Shown one piece after another: positions 15,980 to 23,034 of a stretch of 64,000 nt of DNA; the first letter of the stretch is position 1, and each line of letters starts with the position of its first letter. The translations under genes were made by a program, and so were the position numbers. The DNA is from a virus. Below the pieces are notes generated by a model that did no database searches, was not told the DNA's origin, and was given only the letters and a program-made list of their open reading frames with translations. The DNA is taken from the IMG/VR virus record IMGVR_UViG_3300033143_001962, positions 124,001 to 188,000 of that record. One strand, given 5' to 3'.

Positions 15980-16258
15980 AGTATTCTCGTAAGGGGGAAC
16001 GATCCCCTCACCGCTTCATCAGCCGCTACCTCGCGTTGAGAACTTAGTAGAGTTAACGGTGGAATCGAACCACCAAGCACTGCTATACAGGCACATAGCC
16101 CATCTATGTCACTACTAATAAGTTGGTGCATGTACGACGGGATCAAACCGTCTGTCTGCTATACAGTTCACATCATCCACAATGCAAATACACCAGTACA
16201 GGCTTTGAGGCATTGCTCCCTCACCAATTGTCAGCCGACTATTCGAACCTGTACTAAA
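15980..16258 (-). other. Block of degenerate tRNA-like elements
   Basis: Four adjacent folded units. One at about 15982-16042 has a T-arm-like hairpin with loop ATCGTTC. One at 16044-16118 has a good T arm (GGTGG-TTCGATT-CCACC), and its acceptor-like arms TTAGTAG/CTACTAA are separated from the T arm by GTTAACT. One at about 16123-16187 has T arm GACGG-TTTGATC-CCGTC and an ACCA end. One at about 16191-16255 has 8-bp ends AGTACAGG/CCTGTACT. Units two and three share CTGTATAGCAG. None folds as a full cloverleaf, so they are decayed or unusual tRNAs. Confidence 0.4.
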
Positions 16259-16261
16259 ATT

Positions 16262-16340
16262 TGGCACGCTCGGTAGGATTCGAACCCACGATCCAGGGAA
16301 TAGAAATCCCATGCCTTAGTCCAGACTTGGCCACGAGCGC
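16262..16340 (-). tRNA. tRNA-Arg (TCT)
   Basis: Acceptor GCGCTCG/CGAGCGT, anticodon loop TTTCTAT, T loop TTCGAAT, discriminator G, encoded CCA. Confidence 0.85.
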
Positions 16341-16462
16341 ATTGTTTAATTAAGAAGGTGATTGCGCTCATGGGCAATACTTCTGGCTTGTCCCTATCAA
16401 TTGTGGGCAGAACAAGCACTACTCTTTAAAACCAGTTTAACTGAGTTTCTTAAATTAAGTGA

Positions 16463-16569
16463 TTACCATAGGATTCGAACCTACAGGACTATACCGTCTA
16501 ACGGTCGGATACTTCCCTTAGCTATACTAAGTTGGCCTTCCCGAATGTGCTACCAATACACGTGGTAAT
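16463..16569 (-). other. Oversized tRNA-like element, 107 nt
   Basis: Acceptor GATTACC/GGTAATC (7 bp), D arm GTG..CAC, T arm TAGG-TTCGAAT-CCTA. About 60 bases lie between the D and T arms with hairpins CTTAG-TATAG-CTAAG and CCG-TTAGA-CGG, and no clear anticodon arm. No encoded CCA. Could be a tRNA with an insertion. Confidence 0.4.
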
Positions 16570-16640
16570 CATTGTTTGGTGCAAGCTAGAAATGTTACCA
16601 AATCTATGAACGAATATTTCTAAACGCACTTGCATTGTAG

Positions 16641-16719
16641 TGGTCCGCCCCCAGGGATTCGAACCCCGTATCTTCCGATTATGAGTCGGGTGCTTTTACC
16701 AGACTTAAGCTAGAGGCGG
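16641..16719 (-). tRNA. tRNA with CAT anticodon (Met or Ile2), copy 1
   Basis: Acceptor CCGCCTC/GGGGCGG, anticodon loop CTCATAA, T arm CGGGG-TTCGAAT-CCCTG, encoded CCA. Sequence alone cannot separate Met from lysidine-modified Ile. Confidence 0.85.
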
Positions 16720-16734
16720 ATGAATTATTTGTGT

Positions 16735-17307
16735 TTACTTATGTTTATAAAAAATATGTGTATCTACTTGTGCAAGCAATGTCAACTTACTAAAATCCCA
16801 ATCTGGACTAACGTAGTCTGCATGATAAAACAATGCACCGTTACTTAAGTCTTTGCCACCTGTATAAAATTCATATAATGTATCTTTAGCAATTAATACA
16901 GCTCGGTTGTATGCTAGTTTGCTGTATGCTTTGTTCTTGCTGTACTTAATAGTCCAGGAGAACTGTTTACGTTGATAAACAACTCCGCATACTGTAGCTC
17001 TCCATTTCTTGTGTTTAACTCTGTTAAGTGTAGTCCAAGCAACCATATGTTGCCCTAGTACGCTTTCACTACGCGCTTCAAAATAAATGTTACGTGCTAA
17101 ACAAGTGACATCGTCTGTCGTGTACATTCTGTGAGGAAATGCATTTTCAATAATAGTTCGATTAATTGTGCCGCCGAATGATATTTGCTGTGCGGATGGT
17201 TCAGGTAATGGTTTAGTATTTTCTGGAACATTTGCAAACCCATAGCTTGCTGCACCTAAACACAATGCACCCATTAAACTAAAAATAGTATTTCTTGTTT
17301 TGTCCAA
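16735..17307 (-). CDS. SleB-type cell wall hydrolase with signal peptide, 190 aa
   Basis: Signal peptide (residues 1-25, hydrophobic core ending ASYGFA), then the Hydrolase_2/SleB domain: DVTCLARNIYFEARSES with the catalytic Glu, GQHMVAWTTLNRV, VVYQRKQFSW, and a YHADYVSP region. The family cleaves peptidoglycan glycan strands. Export by the signal sequence would let it act without a holin. The start is TTG, eight bases after AAGGTGA. It is behind promoter P4, so it may be expressed early. Confidence 0.85.
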   Translation of the reverse strand: MDKTRNTIFSLMGALCLGAASYGFANVPENTKPLPEPSAQQISFGGTINRTIIENAFPHRMYTTDDVTCLARNIYFEARSESVLGQHMVAWTTLNRVKHKKWRATVCGVVYQRKQFSWTIKYSKNKAYSKLAYNRAVLIAKDTLYEFYTGGKDLSNGALFYHADYVSPDWDFSKLTLLAQVDTHIFYKHK

Positions 17308-17337
17308 AATATATCACCTTTTGCAATTTATGTAGTA

Positions 17338-17365
17338 ATTATACACGGTTTACAGCAAAGGTCAA
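17338..17365 (-). promoter_or_regulatory. Sigma70-type promoter P4
   Basis: TTGACC, 16 bases, TATAAT, about 30 bases before the SleB-type gene. A GATAAATA late octamer lies farther upstream at 17389-17396, so the gene may be read both early and late. Confidence 0.7.
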
Positions 17366-17416
17366 CCTATTTGTGTACATAAAGTATCTATTTATCTTGG
17401 ATTTGATAAGTTACTG

Positions 17417-17881
17417 TTAAAATAGTTCGATATCTGTCTCGTAATCGTCAGTAACAAGCTGCTGAGCTAGTGTTTGTTCGTTAATAATAAACGTAAATTT
17501 ATCGTTTTCGTGAATTATTCCGTCTATTATATTTCCTGGTTTATAAAATACAGGTGCTTTAATCTTGTCTAGTGGATATTCAATTACATCATATGCAGAA
17601 ACTATTCTGAAGCCGTAAAATGTATCACTGCCGGTTAAACGTATTACAACAACTTGATTCTTTGATGGAGTACAAGCCCTAATACATTTAGCACATTTAT
17701 CACTACTATATGATGACTGTAATAACCCACAAGCATCAATAAGTGTTACCATGCGATCATGTATTAATAATGTCGCATCACTACTGTCTACTGCATACAC
17801 AACCTCTATAACATCTTGTGTATGTATGCCGTACACAATCTCACAACCTAGCGAAAATGTAAAGTACTGACCGAGGTTCAT
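17417..17881 (-). CDS. CheW-like protein, 154 aa
   Basis: CheW fold pattern: FTFSLGCEIVYGIHTQDVIEVVYA, then the TLIDACGLL segment, VVVIRLTGSDTFYGFRIVSAYDVIEY and a C-terminal NIIDGIIHENDKFTFIIN strand pair. CheW couples receptors to the CheA kinase. It carries an extra Cys-rich insert (CAKCIRAC), possibly metal-binding. Overlaps the next gene upstream by four bases (ATGA), so the two CheW-like proteins are made together. Confidence 0.75.
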   Translation of the reverse strand: MNLGQYFTFSLGCEIVYGIHTQDVIEVVYAVDSSDATLLIHDRMVTLIDACGLLQSSYSSDKCAKCIRACTPSKNQVVVIRLTGSDTFYGFRIVSAYDVIEYPLDKIKAPVFYKPGNIIDGIIHENDKFTFIINEQTLAQQLVTDDYETDIELF

Positions 17882-18270
17882 TTTAAGTCTACTATATTAT
17901 TAGAAAGTTGTGATAAGTTTAAAAGCACCACCAGTTGATCGTTGTTAGTTATAACGCCTGCAACGACATCGCTGTCGATTGGATCTTCCATAACATCTTC
18001 ATCTAGTATATCAAAAACATCGTATACACTGTGAACTAGCATGCCTATTTTGCTGCCGTCAACTGTACAGATTAAAACAACATCGTCATGCTCATTTGGA
18101 GTGTTGAACCCGAAATATTCCATTGGGTCTAATAACGTGATGAACTCATCACGTATTGCCATAATACCTAATTCACTAATTTCACTTGGCTTTGCAATTA
18201 GCTCAACTAATTCTGTGGCTGGTATTGCGTAGATTTCTTTAGGACCTAACGAGAAAGTACATATCATCAT
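17878..18270 (-). CDS. CheW-like protein, 130 aa
   Basis: Pattern CTFSLGPKEIYAIPATELVELI, IMAIRDEFITLLDPMEYFG, VVLICTVDGSKIGMLVHSVYDVFDI, then DVVAGVITNNDQLVVLLNL matches the CheW domain end to end. A phage copy could displace host CheW and alter swimming. First of a two-gene late operon: AGTAAATA lies five bases before the first of two adjacent ATG codons. Confidence 0.8.
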   Translation of the reverse strand: MMICTFSLGPKEIYAIPATELVELIAKPSEISELGIMAIRDEFITLLDPMEYFGFNTPNEHDDVVLICTVDGSKIGMLVHSVYDVFDILDEDVMEDPIDSDVVAGVITNNDQLVVLLNLSQLSNNIVDLK

Positions 18271-18275
18271 AGTAC

Positions 18276-18283
18276 TATTTACT
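18276..18283 (-). promoter_or_regulatory. Late promoter octamer AGTAAATA
   Basis: Five bases before the ATG at 18270. Reads the CheW pair. Confidence 0.5.
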
Positions 18284-18327
18284 CAAAATTTGAAGCAACG
18301 GTGAAATACACCTTGCTGATTATTAAT

Positions 18328-18356
18328 AAAAAAGCCCTGATAATTCAGGGCTTTTT
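18328..18356. terminator. Rho-independent terminator after the porin gene
   Basis: AAAAAAGCCCTGA, a short loop, TCAGGGCTTTTT. It is symmetrical, so it may work in both directions. Confidence 0.85.
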
Positions 18357-18378
18357 CGGATATATCAATCTAATTAAA

Positions 18379-19263
18379 TTAGAAGTTAATAACAAAACCA
18401 GTTGTTAAAGTAGTTTTATCGCTGTTAACTGCATCAGCACTAAATTGACGAACGTTAACATAAACCTTTGTTAATTTGCTCATCTTGTGTAGTAATTCTG
18501 CTTGGTAAGTTGAACCATTCGCTTCTTGATCTTTAACACCAACACGTAAATTGTTGTCGCCAAATTTCCAATCTGCTGCAAGTACTGTGAAGTCTTGCTT
18601 AACACTAGCCTTGTTGATTGATTCATAACCTACTATGTACTTAACTGCACCTAGTTGATATGTACCTGCAACGAAAGTTGTTTTTGTGTCACTAGCTGTC
18701 TTATCTAAGACTGAAGCCGTAATGTATGCAGAACCTGCTTTGTAGTTAACCATGTATTCAGTTGAGTCAGCTCCGGTATTTGCATTGTCTTTATTAGACG
18801 CACTACCACCAACACCAATTTGGAATCCACCTACACGTGGTGCAATATATTGTAAACCGTTGCGAGTACGACCATGGTCTGTTACTGCTTGGGTATAAAT
18901 ATTAGCTTCAAATAAATCAATTGTACGTAAGCTTTCTGTTGCCATAAAACCTTTGTACGAACCTGCTGTTACTGCACCATATGTCTTGCTGTTTAATGTG
19001 CCGTACATGTCTAAAAGCCATTCGTCTTTTGAACCACCAGCTTCTACTGCGTATAAAATCTTGTAAGATGCTGTTACATCGTCACTCAATTTTTCCGAAC
19101 CTTTAAAGCCAATAGCCGAATTGCCTGAATTCATTGCGGTGTTGCTTGGTGCGTCGCCACTTGTAAAGTTAACACTTTGTTCTACTGTGCCAACTACTTT
19201 AGCGCCTGCAAATGCAGTTCCTGTTAGGGCAAGTAAACCTACTGCCAATAAAATATTTTTCAT
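18379..19263 (-). CDS. Outer-membrane porin, 294 aa
   Basis: Signal peptide (residues 1-19, cut after AFA) followed by alternating beta-strand sequence, with GFKGSEKLSDDVTASYKILYAVE and GVGGSASNKDN typical of Gram-negative porin family 4. The C-terminal residue is Phe (TTGFVINF), the BAM recognition signal, so outer-membrane insertion is expected. It is shorter than most trimeric porins (about 340-380). Strong AGGAG ribosome site, own sigma70-type promoter and terminator. It could raise nutrient uptake or mask the receptor. Confidence 0.85.
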   Translation of the reverse strand: MKNILLAVGLLALTGTAFAGAKVVGTVEQSVNFTSGDAPSNTAMNSGNSAIGFKGSEKLSDDVTASYKILYAVEAGGSKDEWLLDMYGTLNSKTYGAVTAGSYKGFMATESLRTIDLFEANIYTQAVTDHGRTRNGLQYIAPRVGGFQIGVGGSASNKDNANTGADSTEYMVNYKAGSAYITASVLDKTASDTKTTFVAGTYQLGAVKYIVGYESINKASVKQDFTVLAADWKFGDNNLRVGVKDQEANGSTYQAELLHKMSKLTKVYVNVRQFSADAVNSDKTTLTTGFVINF

Positions 19264-19364
19264 TTTTTCTCCTAATTGTTTTCAAATGATGTGTACCAAT
19301 ATAGCTTAATAAGATGTGGTACGCGCATCTTGGCTACTAATCTATCCTTTGTAAGATGCGTATA

Positions 19365-19393
19365 ATTATATGAAACAATTACGAAATTGTCAA
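19365..19393 (-). promoter_or_regulatory. Sigma70-type promoter P5 of the porin gene
   Basis: TTGACA, 17 bases, TATAAT. The roughly 95-base leader can form GCATCTT/AAGATGC and GTACCA/TGGTAC hairpins. A GATAAATA octamer lies upstream at 19443-19450. Confidence 0.75.
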
Positions 19394-19467
19394 TTATTTT
19401 GGTGAACTTTGTGAAGGATTAAAGTCTGATGACTTCAATTTTTATTTATCTACTGCGAGGTACTGGG

Positions 19468-19857
19468 TTATTTAATTGTTTTAAGAGTTGACTTAGTTAC
19501 GTCACGCGCTTTATCTTTTGCTTGTTGAATGCTTGAATCGAAACCGTGTGCTACTTCAGGATCATTACGGAATCTATGGCTTTCTAAATCTCTAGCATCT
19601 TTATTAAAGTCTGCTGCTGTCTTCCATTTAACTGTTGCACCACGCTTAACCATATCATTGATGATAGTTTCAGCTGTCGCAACATCGTACTCATGCATTT
19701 CTGTATTAGCTTGCTGGCCCTTAATACTTTCCCATTCATCTTTAGTGATGAACATTTGTATAATTGGGCCACCAAATTTTGCAATACGTTTCGCAATAAC
19801 GTCGCCGTCACCTACGAATATTTCAGTACCTTCTGCTATAAAATCTTTTGCTCTCAT
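19468..19857 (-). CDS. Putative internal head protein with capsid-targeting tag, 129 aa
   Basis: Starts MRAKDFIAE-G, matching the M-[RK]-[AS]-x-[ED]-F-[IL]-x-E tag shared by four other proteins in this window. It resembles the capsid-targeting sequence of T4 internal proteins, which gp21 protease cuts after [IL]-x-E. The rest is unrecognised and lysine-rich at the end. Late octamer five bases before the ATG. Packaging is inferred. Confidence 0.6.
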   Translation of the reverse strand: MRAKDFIAEGTEIFVGDGDVIAKRIAKFGGPIIQMFITKDEWESIKGQQANTEMHEYDVATAETIINDMVKRGATVKWKTAADFNKDARDLESHRFRNDPEVAHGFDSSIQQAKDKARDVTKSTLKTIK

Positions 19858-19862
19858 GCACT

Positions 19863-19870
19863 TATTTATG
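19863..19870 (-). promoter_or_regulatory. Late promoter octamer CATAAATA
   Basis: Five bases before the ATG at 19857. It includes the TAA stop of the upstream gene. Confidence 0.55.
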
Positions 19871-20150
19871 CAGCTGAGTCCGCCTGCATGTCGTGTGCAA
19901 GGTCGGCCAGAGTTTCAGTATGTGCTAATTTGCCAGGCCAATTAACTTCTATCCCGCGCATACGTAATACTGAAATTGCATTACTGTGAAATTTAGTTTT
20001 GTTGGTGTCATTTAGTACTGCTTTTAAATCGTCTGAAGACATTTGCAATGCAGACTTTCCACCTTTACGTGTACCTATACGGAACTTGCTTCTTATAACT
20101 GTTGCTGAACTTGCTCTTGCGCCCTTAGCGCGTCTCTTCATCTTTGGCAT
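19866..20150 (-). CDS. Small basic protein, 94 aa
   Basis: The N-terminal half is very basic (MPKMKRRAKGARASSATVIR), suggesting nucleic acid binding. The C-terminal half is acidic. No family recognised. Behind promoter P6. Confidence 0.6.
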   Translation of the reverse strand: MPKMKRRAKGARASSATVIRSKFRIGTRKGGKSALQMSSDDLKAVLNDTNKTKFHSNAISVLRMRGIEVNWPGKLAHTETLADLAHDMQADSAA

Positions 20151-20175
20151 TGTGTTATCCTTTAATTAAGTTTGT

Positions 20176-20204
20176 ATTGTACATGACAACAGGAGTGTTG
20201 TCAA
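20176..20204 (-). promoter_or_regulatory. Sigma70-type promoter P6
   Basis: TTGACA, 17 bases, TACAAT, leading to the small basic protein at 20150. Confidence 0.6.
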
Positions 20205-20210
20205 TTAAAT

Positions 20211-20289
20211 TGGAAGCAAAGGTAGGATTCGAACCTACGTCGTACAGGTTATGAGCCTGAGCTGGAACCAACCTCCAGTCCACCTTGCT
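20211..20289 (-). tRNA. tRNA with CAT anticodon (Met or Ile2), copy 2
   Basis: Acceptor AGCAAGG/CTTTGCT, D stem CTGGA/TCCAG, anticodon loop CTCATAA, T loop TTCGAAT, encoded CCA. Confidence 0.85.
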
Positions 20290-20392
20290 ATAATAAGATT
20301 AGCATCACCTTGTTACACCTTGCAGGGTGCGGATGGGCAATGCCTTAGCCCGATGCAACTTAAATTGACTGCAATCAATATACGCTGCACCT
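20290..20392 (-). other. Inter-tRNA structured segment
   Basis: No complete cloverleaf. It holds a GGGC...GCCC hairpin and repeats the AGCAAGGTG start of the neighbouring tRNA, so it may be a decayed tRNA copy. Confidence 0.3.
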
Positions 20393-20395
20393 TGC

Positions 20396-20469
20396 TTCCT
20401 CGAGTAGGAATCGAACCTACAACACACCGGTTTTTATACCAGTAGCTCTGCCAATTGGCTTACCGAGTA
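20396..20469 (-). tRNA. tRNA, anticodon uncertain
   Basis: Acceptor TACTCGG/TCGAGGA (one mismatch), good D arm AGCC..AGCT, T arm GTAGG-TTCGATT-CCTAC. The anticodon loop TATAAAAA has eight bases, so the identity is unclear. 3' end reads GCA, so CCA is not encoded. Confidence 0.6.
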
Positions 20470-20482
20470 ACTTCTTTAAATT

Positions 20483-20557
20483 TGGTGCACTCCGTTGGTA
20501 ACGATCCAACCTATAGGGCGTTTCAAACCCGCGCTAATCCATCTCAGCTAGAAGTGC
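20483..20557 (-). tRNA. tRNA-Phe (GAA)
   Basis: Acceptor GCACTTC/GGAGTGC, anticodon loop TTGAAAC, T arm GTTGG-ATCGTTA-CCAAC with an unusual T loop, encoded CCA. Confidence 0.8.
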
Positions 20558-20558
20558 G

Positions 20559-20870
20559 TTATTTTGATAGTTGAAGATCTTCAACTAATATTATAGTACC
20601 TGTTGAACACTCACGTCGTATAGCCCAAAGCTTTTTAGTACGCGGGTCAGCTATGACTTGTTCTGCTATAGCCTTAGAAGGAAATTCTACTATGATTACA
20701 GACCTGTAGTCAATGTCGCCTTCTATTACAGTTACATTTTGATATGTTGGCGCTGCAATTATTTTAGCACCGTAACTCTTAAGTACTTCTCGCATTTGCA
20801 ATGCGTACTCGGCATCAAATCGGGCTGAGTCGTGTACATTAATTGTTGTGATAAAATATGCTTTTTTCAT
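20559..20870 (-). CDS. DUF1330 family protein, 103 aa
   Basis: Matches the DUF1330 dimeric alpha/beta-barrel pattern: KAYFITTINVHDSARFDAEYA, YGAKIIAAPTYQNVTVIEGDIDYRSVIIVEFPS, AEQVIADPRTKKL. The biochemical role of the family is unknown. It lies between tRNA genes. TATAAGTA is five bases before the ATG. Confidence 0.8.
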   Translation of the reverse strand: MKKAYFITTINVHDSARFDAEYALQMREVLKSYGAKIIAAPTYQNVTVIEGDIDYRSVIIVEFPSKAIAEQVIADPRTKKLWAIRRECSTGTIILVEDLQLSK

Positions 20871-20875
20871 GTTAG

Positions 20876-20883
20876 TACTTATA
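20876..20883 (-). promoter_or_regulatory. Late promoter octamer TATAAGTA
   Basis: Five bases before the ATG at 20870. Confidence 0.55.
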
Positions 20884-20923
20884 ATATGTTACAGTACTTA
20901 AAATATATTAAGTACCGTTTAAT

Positions 20924-20997
20924 TGGTGCCTCGAGAAGGAATCGAACCTTCGTCTGACGGTTATCAGCCGTATGCGCTACCATTGTGCTACCGAGGC
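20924..20997 (-). tRNA. tRNA-Ile (GAT)
   Basis: Acceptor GCCTCGG/TCGAGGC, anticodon loop CTGATAA, T arm GAAGG-TTCGATT-CCTTC, encoded CCA. Confidence 0.9.
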
Positions 20998-21003
20998 GTT
21001 GTT

Positions 21004-21090
21004 TGGCGGAAGGTGTGAGATTCGAACTCACACGCCTAATAAAAGACGATGCCTTAGCAGGGCACTGGAATACCATTATCCGAACCTTCC
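21004..21090 (-). tRNA. tRNA-Ser (GCT)
   Basis: Acceptor GGAAGGT/ACCTTCC, anticodon loop CTGCTAA, long variable arm, G73 and CCA. Normal class II serine tRNA. Confidence 0.9.
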
Positions 21091-21095
21091 ATAAT

Positions 21096-21146
21096 AAAGT
21101 TGGGGCATACAAATTCAGAGTATGTAGCGAATCGTTGTCAACTTTA
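21096..21146 (-). other. Mini tRNA-like remnant, about 50 nt
   Basis: AAAGTTG and CAACTTT form a 7-bp acceptor-like stem around a CATAC/GTATG hairpin. It looks like a tRNA that lost its D and T arms. Confidence 0.3.
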
Positions 21147-21158
21147 TCGTATTTAAAT

Positions 21159-21234
21159 TGGTACACTGCATGGGACTTGAACCCACATCGAACTGATTAA
21201 GAGTCAGGAGCTTTACCAATTAAGCTAACAGTGC
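21159..21234 (-). tRNA. tRNA-Lys (CTT)
   Basis: Acceptor GCACTGT/GCAGTGT, anticodon loop CTCTTAA, T loop TTCAAGT, short variable loop, encoded CCA. Confidence 0.85.
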
Positions 21235-21241
21235 ATTAAAG

Positions 21242-21328
21242 TGGTGGGCTCGGAGAGAATCGAACTCTCAATGGAGTTACCTCGCGCCGGATTAAAAGTC
21301 CGGTATCATACCGTTAGATGACGAGCCC
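21242..21328 (-). tRNA. tRNA with TTT anticodon (Lys) but long variable arm
   Basis: Acceptor GGGCTCG/CGAGCCC, anticodon arm CCGGA-CTTTTAA-TCCGG, T arm GAGAG-TTCGATT-CTCTC, A73, CCA. The 16-17-base variable region forms GAG-GTAA-CTC, a class II arm normally limited to Leu, Ser and Tyr. Identity by anticodon is Lys. Confidence 0.8.
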
Positions 21329-21530
21329 TAATTGTTGTACTTACTGTACTTTTCTATTAGGTGCTTTATCGCAAGGTATGACGTTAAGTCAGCTTTCAAA
21401 ATATTGATTAGCCTTGGATCGTGTGTTGTCTTTAACAACTCTCTATACAAGTTAATCGATTGATTAATGTCTTGTATAGTTACACTGCACCTAATTGTTT
21501 CTTGGTGTGTTTTCGTTTAGTATGTTTCAT
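21328..21530 (-). pseudogene. Frameshifted or recoded small ORF
   Basis: A strong AAGGAG site precedes an ATG that gives 16 codons (MKHTKRKHTKKQLGAV) and a stop. A -1 shift at that point opens a frame of about 50 more codons with plausible protein sequence (DINQSINLYRELLKTTHD), ending in a TAG at the first bases of the tRNA gene. It is a decayed gene, a programmed frameshift or a sequence error. Confidence 0.35.
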
Positions 21531-21555
21531 TGTAGTGCTCCTTTATTAAAAATGA

Positions 21556-21635
21556 TTGAGGAAATTAGTATATCTGGTTTAATATCGGTGTTAACCGATG
21601 CCTGATTATAGAAGGAAGATATTCTATAGCCTCAA
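21556..21635 (-). other. Conserved structured element, copy 1
   Basis: Outer stem TTGAGG/CCTCAA, inner stem ATATCT/AGATAT. It shares the single-strand motifs CTATAGAAT and TCCTTCTA with the element at 24576, while both stems differ by compensating changes. Lies just after a tRNA 3' end. Confidence 0.5.
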
Positions 21636-21638
21636 AAT

Positions 21639-21712
21639 TGGTAGAGACACTGAGGTTTGAACACAGCTAGTCAGCCTTATGAGAGCCGATTGGTCACCGT
21701 AGACCTGTCTCC
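21639..21712 (-). tRNA. tRNA with CAT anticodon (Met or Ile2), copy 3
   Basis: Acceptor GGAGACA/TGTCTCT, anticodon loop CTCATAA, T arm CTGTG-TTCAAAC-CTCAG with one mismatch, encoded CCA. Confidence 0.75.
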
Positions 21713-21718
21713 ATTGTT

Positions 21719-21792
21719 TGGTACCTAGTGTTGGAATCGAACCAACGTCTCCGACTTGTAAGGACGGTGCTAATCTCCTCAGCTAACCAGGC
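21719..21792 (-). tRNA. tRNA-Val (TAC)
   Basis: Acceptor GCCTGGT/ACTAGGT, anticodon loop CTTACAA, T arm GTTGG-TTCGATT-CCAAC, encoded CCA. Confidence 0.9.
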
Positions 21793-21801
21793 ATAGTTAT
21801 G

Positions 21802-21878
21802 TGGTACCCTCCACAGGATTCGAACCTGCATCTAACGGCTTCGTAGACCGTAGCATTCTCCAGTTATGCTAAAAGGGC
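21802..21878 (-). tRNA. tRNA-Arg (ACG)
   Basis: Acceptor GCCCTTT/GGAGGGT, anticodon loop CTACGAA (inosine expected at A34), T loop TTCGAAT, encoded CCA. Confidence 0.9.
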
Positions 21879-21886
21879 ATTATGTT

Positions 21887-21961
21887 TGGAGCCTCCTACC
21901 GGAATTGAACCGATTTCCCAGGATTACAAAACCCGCGCATCACCTTTTATGCTTAGGAGGC
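21887..21961 (-). tRNA. tRNA-Thr (TGT)
   Basis: Acceptor GCCTCCT/AGGAGGC, anticodon loop TTTGTAA, T arm TCGG-TTCAATT-CCGG, encoded CCA. Its first 22 bases overlap the end of the Vsr-like endonuclease gene. Confidence 0.85.
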
Positions 21962-22566
21962 ATGTTGTTTTTTAAATAATTCCAGGATAATTCTGATTCA
22001 GTTAAGACTAACACTGTTACGTCATTTTGAATCATTACCCTGGTAATTTTATCTTTATCTTTTTTAATTAGATAATCATTTTTTGGATCTAAGTAAAGAT
22101 TAAACTCTGGCAGATAAAAATCTGGGTAATAACGATGATTTTCGTCTTTATCATCTATCCACCATAATGGGTCAGGCCTAGTCCAGGATATATTATTTAG
22201 ATCTAAGTCTTCTGCCAAACTAGTTTCGTATGATGATTGCAAATATACAATTGATCCATCTTTCGTTTTATAACGAATCTTTTTCTTAGAAGTATGCCCG
22301 CCGAGTTTGTTTTGCTTTGCTATTACAGCAAGCTTCTTCTTAGTTTCTGCAGAATGACTTTTTCCAGTCCAATCTGGAGGTAGCATACGTTTAGTAATTT
22401 CTCTTCCTTCTTCAATTGCTTTAAGCATGCCGTTAGATGTTTTTCTTTTTGAATAGTCTATCTTCCATACTTTCCTATTAGGATTTTGGTTACACCTAAC
22501 TTCATGCACAGTATTCGAGTTTATGTTTTTACCTTTCCGGCCACAGTATTTACAAGTATTATTCAT
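21940..22566 (-). CDS. Vsr-like homing endonuclease with zinc finger and NUMOD3, 208 aa
   Basis: N-terminal CKYCGRKGKN...C zinc-finger-like part, then NUMOD3-type GKSHSAETKKKLAV, then a nuclease core with YETSLAEDLDLNN and YYPDFYLPEFNLYLDPKN. This order fits the very-short-patch-repair (EDxHD) homing endonucleases of phages. The reading frame ends inside tRNA-Thr(TGT). A perfect TATAAATA is five bases before the ATG. Confidence 0.8.
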   Translation of the reverse strand: MNNTCKYCGRKGKNINSNTVHEVRCNQNPNRKVWKIDYSKRKTSNGMLKAIEEGREITKRMLPPDWTGKSHSAETKKKLAVIAKQNKLGGHTSKKKIRYKTKDGSIVYLQSSYETSLAEDLDLNNISWTRPDPLWWIDDKDENHRYYPDFYLPEFNLYLDPKNDYLIKKDKDKITRVMIQNDVTVLVLTESELSWNYLKNNMPPKHKR

Positions 22567-22571
22567 ACTTG

Positions 22572-22579
22572 TATTTATA
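22572..22579 (-). promoter_or_regulatory. Late promoter TATAAATA
   Basis: Perfect octamer five bases before the ATG at 22566. Confidence 0.65.
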
Positions 22580-22637
22580 TCAAAGTCCGGACATCATCCA
22601 ATAAATGTTTCAGGTGCATTAAGTGTCAAATATATTA

Positions 22638-22714
22638 TGGGGTGACCACGGGAATTCGAATCCCGATTTTCAACATTCACAATGTTGGGCATTGACCAGT
22701 TATGCTATGGTCAC
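22638..22714 (-). tRNA. tRNA-His (GTG) without encoded G-1
   Basis: Acceptor GTGACCA/TGGTCAC, C73, CCA, anticodon arm CAACA-TTGTGAA-TGTTG, T loop TTCGAAT. The base before the acceptor stem is T. Most bacterial tRNA-His genes encode G there, opposite C73. A Thg1 homologue at 37375-38169 could add it. Confidence 0.9.
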
Positions 22715-22737
22715 ACTATAATACACTTATTTTAATA

Positions 22738-22831
22738 TGGAGGAAGAGGGCGGACTCGAACCCCCACAGGACATCACTGCCCTGACCGGTTTTCAAGACC
22801 GGGCCGATACCAAATTTCGGTTGACTCTTCC
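22738..22831 (-). tRNA. tRNA-Ser (TGA)
   Basis: Acceptor GGAAGAG/CTCTTCC, anticodon arm CCGGT-CTTGAAA-ACCGG, long variable arm, encoded CCA. Confidence 0.9.
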
Positions 22832-22837
22832 ATTGTT

Positions 22838-22923
22838 TGGTGTGTCAGGTAGGATTCGAACCTACTTCGCCAGAGGCACAGGGTTTACAATCCTGCATGG
22901 TCGCCAGTTACCATATCCAACAC
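22838..22923 (-). tRNA. tRNA-Tyr (GTA)
   Basis: Acceptor GTGTTGG/CTGACAC, anticodon loop TTGTAAA, class II variable arm, T arm GTAGG-TTCGAAT-CCTAC, encoded CCA. Confidence 0.9.
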
Positions 22924-22938
22924 ATTGTTCTTTTAATT

Positions 22939-23024
22939 TGGTGGGCCCGGTGGGAGTTGAACCCACATGAGTCTCCTCGTCTGATTTTAAGTCAGGTGCG
23001 TATACCTAGTTCCACCACGAGCCC
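22939..23024 (-). tRNA. tRNA-Leu (TAA)
   Basis: Acceptor GGGCTCG/CGGGCCC, anticodon loop CTTAAAA, class II arm GAG-GAGA-CTC, encoded CCA. Confidence 0.9.
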
Positions 23025-23034
23025 ATTGTTTGTT

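Noticed and set aside
16010-16030. CTGATGA on the minus strand, as in hammerhead ribozymes
   Set aside because: No GAAAC partner or three-stem arrangement around it.
7388-19263. Window is bacterial chromosome because of transporters, porin and GGDEF genes
   Set aside because: Gene packing, late octamers, tRNA array, T4-like ligase and exonuclease, and lysis genes surround them without a break.
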